NCBI RefSeq assembly: GCF_000613185.1 | Contig: NZ_CCBB010000003.1 | Location: 1,488,001-1,552,000 of the forward strand | Length of the DNA: 64,000 nucleotides | Source: Mycolicibacterium cosmeticum | Lineage (GTDB): Bacteria; Actinomycetota; Actinomycetes; Mycobacteriales; Mycobacteriaceae | Direction of reading: 5' to 3' | Part shown: in pieces, positions 8,106 to 20,688 of the stretch | Layout of the letters: every line of letters begins with the position of its first letter | How positions within the stretch are numbered: the first letter of the stretch is position 1 | Program-made: the position numbers and the translations under genes | Notes under the pieces: generated by a model | What the model was told of the DNA's origin: nothing | The model's database searches: none | Seen by the model: the letters and a program-made list of their open reading frames with translations, nothing else

Positions 8106-9129
8106 GTGGCGTCACGTCATTCACGTCGGTGCCCGTCATCGACATCAGTGGACTGTACTCACCCGAGCGCGCCGAACAGGACCGCGTCGCCGGTGAGATC
8201 GGCCGGGCCGCAGCGGAGGTCGGGTTCTTCTACATCAGCGGCACCGGCATCGACGAATCGTTGTTCGACGACATGCTGGCCGCGGTCAAGGAGTTCTTCG
8301 CCCTACCGGTGGACGAGAAGATGCGCAGCTATATCGGTCTGTCGCGCTGCCACCGCGGCTATGTCCCCATCGGGGAGGAAGGGTTGGAGGGCACCGTCCC
8401 GGATCTGAAGGAGGCCTTCGACACCGCGCTGGACCTGCCCGCCGACGACCCGGACTACCTGGCCGGCAACCCGATGCTGGGACCCAACACCTGGCCGGAC
8501 CTGCCCGGCTTCGCCGACGCGGTGACCGCCTATTATCAGGCGCTGCTGGCGGTGGGGCAGCGGCTGCTGTGGGCCTTCGCGGTCGCGCTCGGCGAGGATC
8601 CCGAGGTGTTCGCCCGGCACGCCACCAAGACCCCGAGCCAGCTGCGGCTGATCCACTATCCGTACAACCCGGATGCCCAGGACAGCATCGGCATCGGTGC
8701 GCACACCGACTACGAGTGCTTCACCCTGCTCAAGCCGACCGCGCCCGGGTTGGAGGTGCTCAACGGGGCCGGCGAGTGGATCGACGTCCCCCCGGTGCCG
8801 GGCGCCTTCGTCGTCAACATCGGTGACCTGCTCGAGCTGTGGACCAACGGCGCGTTCGTCGCCACCAGCCACCGGGTCCGCAAGGTCGCCGAGGAGCGGT
8901 ACTCGTTCCCGCTGTTCTTCAACGTCGACTACCACACCGAGGTCAAACCGCTGCCGCAGTTCGACTCGCCGGAAGCCCAGAGCCGGCCCACCTTGCGCGC
9001 CGGGGAACACCTCTTCGCGCAGACCGCGCAGACGTTCGCCTACCTGCGCCGGCGTATCGAGGCCGGCGAACTGCAGCTGCCGGACGGCTCACTGGCGTTG
9101 GGTCAGTTCGGCCGAAAGCCGTTGCCGGC

Positions 9130-9133
<4 letters not shown>
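8102..9133 (+). CDS. 2-oxoglutarate/Fe(II)-dependent oxygenase, isopenicillin-N-synthase-like
   Basis: Cytosolic non-heme iron oxygenase of 343 residues. The N-terminal DIOX_N part starts with VPVIDISGL. The iron triad is H201 and D203 (GAHTDYECFTLL) plus H257 (TSHRV), and the 2-oxoglutarate-binding pair is R266 and S268 (RYSFPLFF). Length and layout fit the IPNS-like superfamily, including plant-type 2-ODDs. It is the last gene of the ureide operon, joined by a 4-bp overlap. No standard allantoin-degradation step needs such an enzyme, so it probably hydroxylates an unknown nitrogen-rich substrate of this pathway. Its 3' end overlaps the convergent fecB by 4 bp. Confidence 0.88.
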
Positions 9134-13329
<4,196 letters not shown>

Positions 13330-13354
13330 CAGCGCCGCGCACAGGTCTGGCCTC

Positions 13355-13360
13355 TACAGT
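13355..13360 (+). promoter_or_regulatory. -10 box of a leaderless promoter for the small secreted protein
   Basis: TACAGT ends 6 nt before the ATG at 13367, so the transcript probably begins at the start codon. Confidence 0.5.
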
Positions 13361-13366
13361 GGTGGC

Positions 13367-13675
13367 ATGGTGTTGCTGAGACGGACGGTTCTGGTGGGTG
13401 CCTGCGCGGCTGCGATCGCCGGCGGCGCGGTCGTGCTCGCCGCCCCGGCCTCGGCGGACTGCCCGTGGGGCACCCGGCCCAGTCATTTCCCCGGTGTCTG
13501 CGTGGCCGGCGCCGGCAAGGGCAGCAGCACCAGCGGCAACGCCGTCGTGCCCCCGCCGGACGCGGCACCGCCGCTGGTGCAGAACACGCCCGGCGGTCTG
13601 TCGTCTGTGGCGGGTATCCCGTGCACCCCGGAGAACGTCGGCAAGTGCATCGCCCTGCAGCAGAGCCAGGGCTAG
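13367..13675 (+). CDS. Small secreted protein of unknown function
   Basis: 102 residues. A clear Sec signal peptide (about residues 1-31: basic LLRRT, an Ala-rich hydrophobic core, cleavage after APASA) is followed by a short mature part with four Cys (CPWGTRP, GVCVAG, IPCTPENVGKC). These could form two disulphides outside the membrane. Pro and Gly are frequent. Similar short secreted proteins are common in mycobacteria, but no family is recognised here. The start is supported by the -10 box 6 nt upstream. It ends 58 bp before the convergent MocR regulator. Confidence 0.75.
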   Translation: MVLLRRTVLVGACAAAIAGGAVVLAAPASADCPWGTRPSHFPGVCVAGAGKGSSTSGNAVVPPPDAAPPLVQNTPGGLSSVAGIPCTPENVGKCIALQQSQG

Positions 13676-13733
13676 CCGCACGCCGATCAAGCGGCGAGGA
13701 ACGAGCGGCGTTGAGAAGTGCGGCAATCCTGAC

Positions 13734-15176
13734 TCAGACCACGACCGCGTGGGATTCCGGTTCGGGCGCGCCGGTGATGGCCGCCCAGGCCCGCGCCATC
13801 AGGTCGACCGCTTCGTCCAGTTGCGGCTCGGGCAGCGCATAGGGCACCCGCACGAACCGTTCCAGGGTGCCGTCCACCCCGAACCGCGGACCGGCCGGCA
13901 GGTCCAGGCCCAACCGTGAGGCCGACGCCGACAGCGCCGTGCTCATCGGGGCCGGCAGCTTGACCCACAGCGACATCCCGTTGGGGCCCGACCCGGGCCG
14001 CCAGTCGGGTAGCCGGCGTTCCAGCAGGCTCAGCAGGTAGGCCCGGCGGCTGCGCAGCAGGGCCCGGCGTTCGGCCAGTACCGCGTCCCGTCCTTCGATG
14101 AGCCGTGCCGCCGTGAGCTGTTCGAGGATAGGGGTGCCCAGATCCACCGACGGCCGGATGGCCGCGATGGTGGCCAGGGTGTTGCGTTCGGCGCGGATCC
14201 AGCCGACCCGCAGGCCACCCCAGAACGATTTGGACATCGACCCGACCGTGAGCACCAGGTCGTGCCGCGGCACGCTGGTGGCCAGCGGCGCCGGGGGCGC
14301 CTGGTCGATCCACATGTCCATGATCGACTCGTCGATGACGGTGCGGGTCCGGGTTTCGGAGATGATGTGCCCCAACCGGATTCGCTCGTCCGGTGCCATG
14401 GTGAACCCGGTCGGATTGTGGTTGTCCGGGATCAGGTAGGCCAGGCTGGGGGAGAGCTGGCGCAACGCCGCGTGCACCGCGTCCAGTTCCCAGCCGTCGT
14501 CGGTGAGTGGGACCGGGACGGCGCGCGTCCCCGCGGTCGAAATGGCCGACAGCGCGCCGTGGTACGTCGGCTGCTCGACCAGCACGCGATCGCCCGGCTC
14601 GGTGAACGCGGCCAGGATCAGCCCGATCGCGTGCTGGGCGCCGCTGGTGATCATGATCTGGCCGGGGTCGGTGGGCAGTCCGCGGTCGCAGTACCGCTGG
14701 GCGACAGCGGTGCGCAGGGCGCACACGCCGGTCAGGTCGTGGCCGGGCTCACTGAGGTACGGGGTGATGTCGCGGGTGGCCGCGGCGAAGGCCTCCAGGA
14801 CCGGGGCGCTCGGCGCCGACAGCGCGGCGGCGGCCAGGCTGACGGTGGCACCGGTGCTCGGCTCGGCGGCGATCTCGGGGCGGGGCGGCAACGCCGCGGT
14901 GCTGCGCGCCCCGCGGCGGGCCTGCAGGTAGCCGTCCTCGCGGAGTTGGGCGAAGGCCGCCGTGACCGTGGTGCGGGAGACCCGCAGGGCATCGGCCAGG
15001 GCCCGTTCACTGGGCAGCCGGGCGCCGACCGGGACCCGCCCGTCCACGATGAGCAGCCGGATGGCGTCGGCCAGTCCGGCGTAGGCCGGGCCGGTGGCGC
15101 TGGAGGTGCGCCAGTTACCCAACTCGCGGGCCAAAAGGTCCTCATCGAGTGATCTGGCAGCCATTTCTATCGACAT
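13734..15176 (-). CDS. MocR-type transcriptional regulator (GntR winged helix fused to aminotransferase domain), YczR-like
   Basis: 480 residues. The N-terminal GntR winged helix is at about 25-95 (AIRLLIVDGRVPVGARLPSERALADALRVSRTTV). The rest is a fold-I aminotransferase-like domain; VGSMSKSFWGGLRVGWI near residue 318 carries the PLP-binding Lys, and LIPDNHNPTGFTM is the usual substrate loop. MocR proteins use PLP or an amino compound as effector. It is divergent from a YczE-like membrane protein, the arrangement known for the YczR subgroup, and the shared 206-bp spacer contains repeated ACTGGC boxes. It probably controls that membrane protein and perhaps itself. An alternative start is the ATG at 15164. 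Confidence 0.88.
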   Translation of the reverse strand: MSIEMAARSLDEDLLARELGNWRTSSATGPAYAGLADAIRLLIVDGRVPVGARLPSERALADALRVSRTTVTAAFAQLREDGYLQARRGARSTAALPPRPEIAAEPSTGATVSLAAAALSAPSAPVLEAFAAATRDITPYLSEPGHDLTGVCALRTAVAQRYCDRGLPTDPGQIMITSGAQHAIGLILAAFTEPGDRVLVEQPTYHGALSAISTAGTRAVPVPLTDDGWELDAVHAALRQLSPSLAYLIPDNHNPTGFTMAPDERIRLGHIISETRTRTVIDESIMDMWIDQAPPAPLATSVPRHDLVLTVGSMSKSFWGGLRVGWIRAERNTLATIAAIRPSVDLGTPILEQLTAARLIEGRDAVLAERRALLRSRRAYLLSLLERRLPDWRPGSGPNGMSLWVKLPAPMSTALSASASRLGLDLPAGPRFGVDGTLERFVRVPYALPEPQLDEAVDLMARAWAAITGAPEPESHAVVV

Positions 15177-15275
15177 TTGATGCCAGTATGGCCGAACTGG
15201 CTATTGATGGGCAAGCCAATCTGGTTCGAAACTGGCAACGTGAACAGAAACTGGCTATCCCGACTGGCATCGAAG
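15177..15275. promoter_or_regulatory. Divergent regulatory region with repeated ACTGGC boxes (likely MocR operators)
   Basis: The region between the regulator and the YczE-like gene holds AACTGGCTAT at 15195-15204, AAACTGGCAA at 15229-15238, AAACTGGCTATC at 15248-15259 and ACTGGCATCGA at 15263-15273. An inverted ACTGGCATCAA is read on the minus strand at 15177-15187. GGCT/AGCC arms flank 15199-15217. Repeats of this kind are typical of MocR binding regions; that the divergent regulator binds here is inference. Confidence 0.6.
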
Positions 15276-15382
15276 TACCACCGCAGTGGCCCGTCGAACC
15301 GCGTGCGACCCGGCGGGGACCCCGATGCCCGGCGCGTTCGCAACGAACTGGACGCCATCCGCGCTCGCTTCCCCGACCACGC

Positions 15383-16069
15383 ATGAGGCACCTCTCCAGG
15401 GCGGCGCTGCTGCTGTTCGGTCTCGTCGGGTACGGCCTGTCGATGGCCATGATGGTGCGCGCCGGCCTCGGGCTGGACCCGTGGGACGTGTTCCATCAGG
15501 GCCTCACCCGGCACACCCCCATGTCGATCGGAACCGCCACCGCGGTGGTCGGCGTGATCGTGCTGCTGGCCTGGATCCCGTTGCGCAACAAGCCCGGCAT
15601 CGGCACGGTGGCCAACGTCATCGTCATCGCGGTGACCGTCGATGCCGGACTGGCCCTGCTGACCGCGCCGGAGTCGTTGCCCGCCCGCATCGCGCTGATG
15701 CTGGGTGCGGTCCTGCTCAACGCCGTCAGCACCGTGCTCTACATCGGTGCCGGGCTCGGCCCGGGCCCCCGGGACGGGCTGATGACCGGCCTGGTGACGC
15801 GCACCGGGCTCTCGGTGCGGCTGGTCCGCACCGCCATCGAGGCCACCGTGTTGGCCGCGGGGTGGCTGCTCGGCGGGACCGTCGGCGTCGGCACCGTGGT
15901 GTACGCCTTCGGGATCGGCCCGCTGGTCCAGCTGATCCTGCGGATCATGCCGCGCCGGCTGCTGTTCCACGACTTCGGCGCCCCGGGGCGCTCCCGGGCC
16001 GGCAAGGAGCCCGACACTACGATGGGCGAGTGCCAGACACCGAGCGTGAATCCGATCCAGACCTGCTGA
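15383..16069 (+). CDS. YczE/YitT-like integral membrane protein
   Basis: 228 residues with about five or six membrane segments, beginning MRHLSRAALLLFGLVGYGLSM. The family signature GLGLDPWDVFHQGL is near residue 30-43, and a second copy-like GLGPGPRDGLMTGL near residue 126. The biochemical role of the family is unknown. A divergent MocR regulator next to it matches the YczR/YczE pairing known from actinobacteria, so transport or sensing of a small amino or vitamin-B6-like compound is a reasonable guess. The last 13 codons overlap the downstream ABC ATPase gene in another frame. Confidence 0.8.
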   Translation: MRHLSRAALLLFGLVGYGLSMAMMVRAGLGLDPWDVFHQGLTRHTPMSIGTATAVVGVIVLLAWIPLRNKPGIGTVANVIVIAVTVDAGLALLTAPESLPARIALMLGAVLLNAVSTVLYIGAGLGPGPRDGLMTGLVTRTGLSVRLVRTAIEATVLAAGWLLGGTVGVGTVVYAFGIGPLVQLILRIMPRRLLFHDFGAPGRSRAGKEPDTTMGECQTPSVNPIQTC

Positions 16070-16869
16070 TCGATTTCGCCAGAGTCAGCCTGCGCCGCGG
16101 CGGCAAAACCCTGGTCGGGCCGCTCGATTGGGCCGTCGAACTCGACGAGCGCTGGGTGGTGATCGGGCCCAACGGGGCCGGCAAGACCTCGCTGCTGCGG
16201 ATCGCCGCCGCCGTCGACCATCCGTCGTCGGGCACCGCGTTCGTGCTGGGGGAGCGGCTCGGCCGCACCGACATGGCCGAGCTGCGCAGCCGGGTCGGGT
16301 TGTCCAGTTCGGCGCTGAGCCAGCGGGTACCCGACGACGAGGTGGTGCGCGACCTGGTGGTCTCGGCCGGGTACGCGGTGCTGGGCCGGTGGCGCGAGAA
16401 ATACGACGACGTCGACTACGAGCAGGCCGTCGACATGCTGGAGAGCGTCGGCGCCGAGCACCTGGCCGAGCGCACCTACGGCACGCTGTCCGAGGGTGAA
16501 CGCAAGCGCGTGCTCATCGCGCGTTCGCTGATGACCGACCCCGAACTGCTGCTGCTCGACGAACCCGCCGCCGGGCTGGACCTGGGCGGCCGGGAGGAAC
16601 TGGTGGCCCGGCTGGCCGACCTGGCCGCTGACCCGGATGCGCCGGCCATCGTGCTGGTCACCCACCACGTCGAGGAGATCCCGCCCGGCTTCAGCCACTG
16701 CCTGCTGCTGTCCGAGGGGGCGGTGGTCGCCTCCGGTCTGCTCACCGATGTGCTGACATCGGAGAACCTGTCCACCGCCTTCGGGCAGTCGATCGCCCTG
16801 GAGGTGGTCGACGGACGCTACTTCGCGCGGCGGGTGCGCAGCCGCGCGGCACACAGGAGGCGCGCATGA
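16030..16869 (+). CDS. ABC transporter ATP-binding protein (Rv3041c-like)
   Basis: Single-domain ATPase of 279 residues. Walker A is GPNGAGKT near residue 47-54, the signature LSEGERKR near residue 156, Walker B LLLLDEPAAGLDLGG near residue 174-188, and the switch His in VLVTHHVEE. The GTG at 16030 was chosen because the protein then starts a few residues before the conserved LLIDFARVSLRRGGKTLVGP. It matches remembered M. tuberculosis Rv3041c and keeps the order serB2 - ATPase - NUDIX, with the MocR/YczE pair as an insertion. No permease partner is nearby, so its cargo is unknown; it may pair with a distant membrane subunit. Confidence 0.9.
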   Translation: MPDTERESDPDLLIDFARVSLRRGGKTLVGPLDWAVELDERWVVIGPNGAGKTSLLRIAAAVDHPSSGTAFVLGERLGRTDMAELRSRVGLSSSALSQRVPDDEVVRDLVVSAGYAVLGRWREKYDDVDYEQAVDMLESVGAEHLAERTYGTLSEGERKRVLIARSLMTDPELLLLDEPAAGLDLGGREELVARLADLAADPDAPAIVLVTHHVEEIPPGFSHCLLLSEGAVVASGLLTDVLTSENLSTAFGQSIALEVVDGRYFARRVRSRAAHRRRA

Positions 16870-16930
16870 GCGAAGCTTGCGAGCGAATCATCGGCGCTGA
16901 ATGTGCCGTCCGAGCCTGCGAGGCCGGCGC
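16866..16930 (+). repeat. MIRU-like element nested at an operon stop/start junction
   Basis: A 65-bp insert lies between the stop of the ABC ATPase and the start of the NUDIX gene. CGCATGAG occurs at both ends (16863-16870 and 16928-16935), like a target duplication around an ATGA overlap. The insert opens a 22-codon frame from ATG 16866 (first residues MSEACERIIGAE) to a TGA at 16932-16934 that overlaps the NUDIX ATG. Mycobacterial interspersed repetitive units are known to sit in this way and to preserve translational coupling. Confidence 0.65.
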
Positions 16931-17794
16931 ATGAGTACCCCCGGCGACCCGTTGATTCCCCGGCCGGCCTCGACGGTGATGCTGCTGCGTGATCAGGGCA
17001 CCCCGGAGTCGCTGGAGATCTTCCTGATGCGCAGGCACTCCGCGATGGACTTCGTCGCGGGCGTGATGGTGTTCCCGGGCGGGGGTGTCGACGAGCGCGA
17101 CTACAAAAACCCCCCGAGTCGCTCCGCTCCTGCCCCCGGGGACGGCCAGGACATCGCCTGGTACGGCCCCGCCCCGACGTGGTGGGCCGAGCGCCTCAAC
17201 GTCGACGTCGACCTCGCCGAGGCGCTGGTGTGCGCCGCCGCCCGCGAGACGTTCGAAGAGTCCGGGGTGCTGTTCGCGGGTGCGGCCGACGACTCGGATG
17301 TCCTCGTGGACGACGCGTCGGTGTACCGGGAGCAGCGGGCGGCGCTGGCCAACAATTCGCTGTCCTTCGCGGACTTCCTGCGCACCGAGAAACTGGTGCT
17401 GCGGGCCGACCTGCTGCGGCCCTGGGCCAACTGGGTCACCCCGAAAGAGGAGCGCACCCGCCGCTACGACACCTACTTCTTCGTGGCCGCGCTGCCGGCC
17501 GGCCAGCGCGCCGACGGGGAGAACACCGAGAGCGACCGCGCGTTCTGGTCCACCCCGCAGGCCGCCCTGGACGAGTTCGCCGAGGGCCGCTCCTTCCTGC
17601 TGCCGCCCACCTGGTCGCAGCTGGATTCACTGAACGGGCGCACGGTGGCCGAGGTGCTGGCCACCGAGCGCAAGATCGTCGCGATGGAGCCCAGGCTGTC
17701 CGCGGACAAGGGCACCGGCGACTGGGACATCGAGTTCTTCGACGGCGCCCGGTACAACGCCGCGCGGAACCGGCGCGCACCCGAGGGGTACTGA
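16931..17794 (+). CDS. NUDIX hydrolase family protein (Rv3040c-like)
   Basis: Protein of 287 residues starting [22 protein letters not shown] diverged NUDIX domain is seen: FPGGGVD near residue 50-56 and [13 protein letters not shown] near residue 109-121, with a long insertion between them. This is a known form in mycobacterial NUDIX/CoA-pyrophosphatase-like proteins. It probably cleaves a nucleoside diphosphate derivative such as a CoA or acyl-CoA compound, in line with the enoyl-CoA hydratase gene that follows 1 bp after its stop. The gene lies in the same order as M. tuberculosis Rv3040c. The ATG overlaps the micro-ORF of the repeat element upstream. Confidence 0.85.
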   Translation: MSTPGDPLIPRPASTVMLLRDQGTPESLEIFLMRRHSAMDFVAGVMVFPGGGVDERDYKNPPSRSAPAPGDGQDIAWYGPAPTWWAERLNVDVDLAEALVCAAARETFEESGVLFAGAADDSDVLVDDASVYREQRAALANNSLSFADFLRTEKLVLRADLLRPWANWVTPKEERTRRYDTYFFVAALPAGQRADGENTESDRAFWSTPQAALDEFAEGRSFLLPPTWSQLDSLNGRTVAEVLATERKIVAMEPRLSADKGTGDWDIEFFDGARYNAARNRRAPEGY

Positions 17795-17795
17795 C

Positions 17796-18488
17796 GTGCG
17801 CGAGTTCATCACCCTGGTCGTCGACGACGGCATCGGCACCCTGGTGCTGTCCCGCCCGCCGGGCAACGCGCTGACCCGCCAGATGTGCCGGGAGATCGGC
17901 GAGGCGGCCGCCGAACTGGGCGCCCATCCCGGCGTCGGCGCGGTGATCCTGTACGGCGGCCACGAGGTGTTCTGCGCCGGTGACGACGTGCCCGAGCTGC
18001 GCCGGTTGCACGCCGGCGACGCCGAGAGCGTCACCCGGGCGTGCCGGGCCGCCGTCGACGCCGTCGCCGGTATCCCGAAACCCACCATCGCCGCGGTGAC
18101 CGGATATGCGCTGGGGTCCGGGCTGGCGTTGGCGCTGGCCGCCGACTGGCGGGTGTCCGGTGACAACGTCAAGTTCGGCGCCACCGAGGTGCTCGCCGGG
18201 CTGTTGCCCGCGGCGGGCACGGCCGGCCTGGTCCGCGCGATCGGGGTGAGCCGGGCCAAGGACCTGGTGTTCAGCGGCCGGTTCGTCGGCGCCGAGGAGG
18301 CCCTGGAGATCGGCCTGATCGACCAGATGGTGGCCCCGGACGGGGTGTACGACGCCGCACTGGCCCGGGCCAGGCGATTTCTGGAGGCGCCCGCGCACGT
18401 GCTGGCCGGGGCGAAGGGAATGATCGACGGCGCTGGTGACGGGGTGCGCCACTACGTCGAGGTCTTCGGGACGGCGACCGGCAGTTAG
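17796..18488 (+). CDS. echA17: Enoyl-CoA hydratase/isomerase family protein (EchA17-like)
   Basis: Crotonase-fold protein of 230 residues acting on acyl-CoA thioesters, probably in fatty-acid beta-oxidation or a branched pathway. The oxyanion-hole segments are visible: [15 protein letters not shown] near residue 50-64 and [19 protein letters not shown] near residue 102-120. In typical hydratases two Glu residues act as catalytic bases; here the [17 protein letters not shown] segment offers only the first Glu, so hydratase activity is not certain. The gene name rests on position between the NUDIX and methyltransferase genes as in M. tuberculosis. The GTG start follows the NUDIX stop by 1 bp. 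Confidence 0.85.
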   Translation: MREFITLVVDDGIGTLVLSRPPGNALTRQMCREIGEAAAELGAHPGVGAVILYGGHEVFCAGDDVPELRRLHAGDAESVTRACRAAVDAVAGIPKPTIAAVTGYALGSGLALALAADWRVSGDNVKFGATEVLAGLLPAAGTAGLVRAIGVSRAKDLVFSGRFVGAEEALEIGLIDQMVAPDGVYDAALARARRFLEAPAHVLAGAKGMIDGAGDGVRHYVEVFGTATGS

Positions 18489-18491
18489 GCT
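18486..18491 (+). promoter_or_regulatory. -10 box of a leaderless promoter for the methyltransferase
   Basis: TAGGCT overlaps the stop codon of the echA17-like gene and ends 6 nt before the ATG at 18498. Confidence 0.5.
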
Positions 18492-18497
18492 GCCCAT

Positions 18498-19472
18498 ATG
18501 ACGAGCACGGACCACACTCCCGCCCCCAACCCGCACGCCACGGCCGAACAGGTCGAGGCCGCGCTGAAGGACACCAAGCTGGCCCAGGTGCTCTACCACG
18601 ACTGGGAAGCCGAGACCTACGACGACAAGTGGTCCATCTCGTACGACCAGCGCTGCATCGACTACGCCCGCGGCCGGTTCGACGCCATCGTCCCCGACGA
18701 GGTACAGCGCGAACTGCCCTACGACCGGGCCCTGGAGCTGGGCTGCGGCACCGGCTTCTTCCTGCTCAACCTGATCCAGGCCGGGGTGGCCCGGCGCGGC
18801 TCGGTCACCGACCTGTCCCCGGGCATGGTGAAGGTCGCCACCCGCAACGGGCAGGGCCTGGGCCTGGACGTCGACGGTCGCGTCGCCGACGCCGAGGGCA
18901 TCCCGTACGAGGACAACACCTTCGACCTGGTGGTGGGGCACGCGGTGTTGCACCACATCCCCGACGTGGAGCTGTCCCTGCGCGAGGTGGTGCGGGTGCT
19001 CAAGCCGGGCGGGCGCTTCGTCTTCGCCGGCGAGCCGACCAGTAAGGGCAATGTGTACGCCCGCAACCTGTCGACGCTGACCTGGCACCTGTCCACCAAC
19101 ATCACCAAGCTGCCCGGCCTGGAAGGCTGGCGCCGGCCGCAGGCCGAACTCGACGAGTCCTCGCGCGCCGCGGCGCTGGAGGCCGTGGTGGACCTGCACA
19201 CCTTCGAGCCGTCGGATCTGGAGCGGATGGCCACCAACGCCGGAGCGGTCGAGGTCGCCACCGCCAGTGAGGAATTCACCGCCGCCATGCTGGGCTGGCC
19301 GATCCGCACCTTCGAGGCATCGGTGCCCCCCGGCAAATTGGGTTGGGGCTGGGCCAAATTCGCGTTCAACAGCTGGACGTCGCTGTCCTGGGTGGACTCC
19401 AACGTGTGGCGCCGGGTGGTGCCCAAGGGCTGGTTCTACAACGTGATGGTCACCGGGGTCAAGCCGTCGTAA
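18498..19472 (+). CDS. Class I SAM-dependent methyltransferase (Rv3038c-like)
   Basis: 324 residues. The SAM-binding motif I is ALELGCGTGFFLL near residue 77-89. Motif II/III follows with SVTDLSPGMVKVA, and the motif IV region FDLVVGHAVLHHIPD with LREVVRVLKPGGRFVFAGEPT fits the UbiE/COQ5-like methyltransferase_11 group. The substrate is unknown. It occupies the place of Rv3038c, next to the gene group that makes methylglucose lipopolysaccharide (MGLP), but no direct evidence ties it to that polymer. The start is supported by the -10 box 6 nt upstream, and the first 60 residues are polar and may form a lid. Confidence 0.88.
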   Translation: MTSTDHTPAPNPHATAEQVEAALKDTKLAQVLYHDWEAETYDDKWSISYDQRCIDYARGRFDAIVPDEVQRELPYDRALELGCGTGFFLLNLIQAGVARRGSVTDLSPGMVKVATRNGQGLGLDVDGRVADAEGIPYEDNTFDLVVGHAVLHHIPDVELSLREVVRVLKPGGRFVFAGEPTSKGNVYARNLSTLTWHLSTNITKLPGLEGWRRPQAELDESSRAAALEAVVDLHTFEPSDLERMATNAGAVEVATASEEFTAAMLGWPIRTFEASVPPGKLGWGWAKFAFNSWTSLSWVDSNVWRRVVPKGWFYNVMVTGVKPS

Positions 19473-19480
19473 GTTTCAGC

Positions 19481-20626
19481 TTGGGCGACGTCGCGTACCT
19501 GCGCGGCGACGAAGGCCGGGCGGCGCTGGCCGAGGTCGGTGACTACCGGCTGACCGAAGCCAGCCGGGTGGCCGATATCGCTTCGGCCCGAAGACGTTTC
19601 GGTGACCGCACCGCCGTGCTGGTGGAGACGGTGTTGCTGCGGCGCCGGGCTGCGGCCAAGTTCGCCGATCCGGCGCGCTGGTTGTTCACCGACGAGGCGT
19701 TGCAGCAGTGCACCGCGGAGCCGGTGGCCCGGCACCGGGCCGCTCGGCTGGCCCGCCGGCGCGTGCACGACGTGACCTGTTCGGTGGGCGCGGAGTTGGC
19801 CGCTCTGCGGGGCACCGCCGCCGTGCTGCTCGGCAGCGACCTGGACCCGGTGCGACTTGCCATGGCCCGCGGCAACGTCGCGGGGGTGGACCTGTGCCGT
19901 GCCGACGCCCTGGCACCGGTCACCCGCGACACCGTCGTGGTGGCCGACCCGGCCCGCCGCAGCGCGGGCCGGCGGCGGTTCGACCCGCGCGACTACACCC
20001 CGGCGCTGGACCTGCTGTTGGAGGTCTACCGCGGTCGCGACCTGGTGGTGAAATGCGCGCCAGGAATCGATTTCGGACAGCTCGCAGAGCTCGGCTTCCA
20101 CGGTGAGATCGAGGTGTGCTCGCTGGGCGGTAGCGTGCGCGAGGCATGCCTGTGGTCGGCCGGGCTGGCCGCCGCCGGGCGCCGGGCCACCCTGCTGGAC
20201 CGTGGCGAGCAGATCACCGACACCGATCCCGACGACTGCCCGGTGGCACCGGCCGGCCGCTGGATCGTCGACCCCGATGGGGCCGTGGTGCGCGCCGGAC
20301 TGGTACGCCAGTACGGGACGAGGCACGGGCTGTGGCAACTGGACCCCGATATCGCGTACCTGTCCGGCGACGAATTGCCGGACGGGGTGCGGGGTTTCGA
20401 GGTGCTCGCCGAGATCGGATTCGACGAGAAGCGGTTGCGCCGGGAACTGAGCGCGCGCGACGCCGGGACGGTCGAGATCCTGGTGCGCGGCGTGGATGTC
20501 GACCCGGACGTGTTGCGGCGGCGCCTCAAACCGCGGGGCGCCGAGCGGCTCAGCGTGGTGATCGCCCGGATCGGCACCGGCGCGGCAAGCCGTGCGGTGG
20601 CGTTCATTTGTCGGCCGTCGCGATGA
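19481..20626 (+). CDS. THUMP-like/class I SAM methyltransferase-like protein (Rv3037c-like)
   Basis: About 381 residues. The central part (HDVTCSVGAELAAL, LLGSDLDPVRLAMARGN, TVVVADPARRSAGRR) is a Rossmann-like SAM-binding fold with the DPARR motif of RNA methyltransferase-like proteins. The C-terminal part (about 300-380) resembles a THUMP-like domain. It lies 8 bp after the preceding methyltransferase, probably in one transcript. In M. tuberculosis the corresponding gene, Rv3037c, is counted with the MGLP cluster, although the fold suggests RNA modification. No ATG or GTG start is well placed; TTG 19481 is the best in-frame candidate, so the first residues are uncertain. Confidence 0.78.
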   Translation: MGDVAYLRGDEGRAALAEVGDYRLTEASRVADIASARRRFGDRTAVLVETVLLRRRAAAKFADPARWLFTDEALQQCTAEPVARHRAARLARRRVHDVTCSVGAELAALRGTAAVLLGSDLDPVRLAMARGNVAGVDLCRADALAPVTRDTVVVADPARRSAGRRRFDPRDYTPALDLLLEVYRGRDLVVKCAPGIDFGQLAELGFHGEIEVCSLGGSVREACLWSAGLAAAGRRATLLDRGEQITDTDPDDCPVAPAGRWIVDPDGAVVRAGLVRQYGTRHGLWQLDPDIAYLSGDELPDGVRGFEVLAEIGFDEKRLRRELSARDAGTVEILVRGVDVDPDVLRRRLKPRGAERLSVVIARIGTGAASRAVAFICRPSR

Positions 20627-20688
20627 CGCCAGAGGTAATCTGGCGGCGGCGGCGCCCGTGCCGTCCCGGATCCGGAGGATGTCACCCG

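Noticed and set aside
13676..13733. GCGGCGAGGAACGAGCGGCG-type sequence between the small secreted gene and the MocR gene, similar in style to mycobacterial dispersed repeats.
   Set aside because: It has no second copy in the window, no inverted ends and no coupled stop/start; it is too weak to list as an element.
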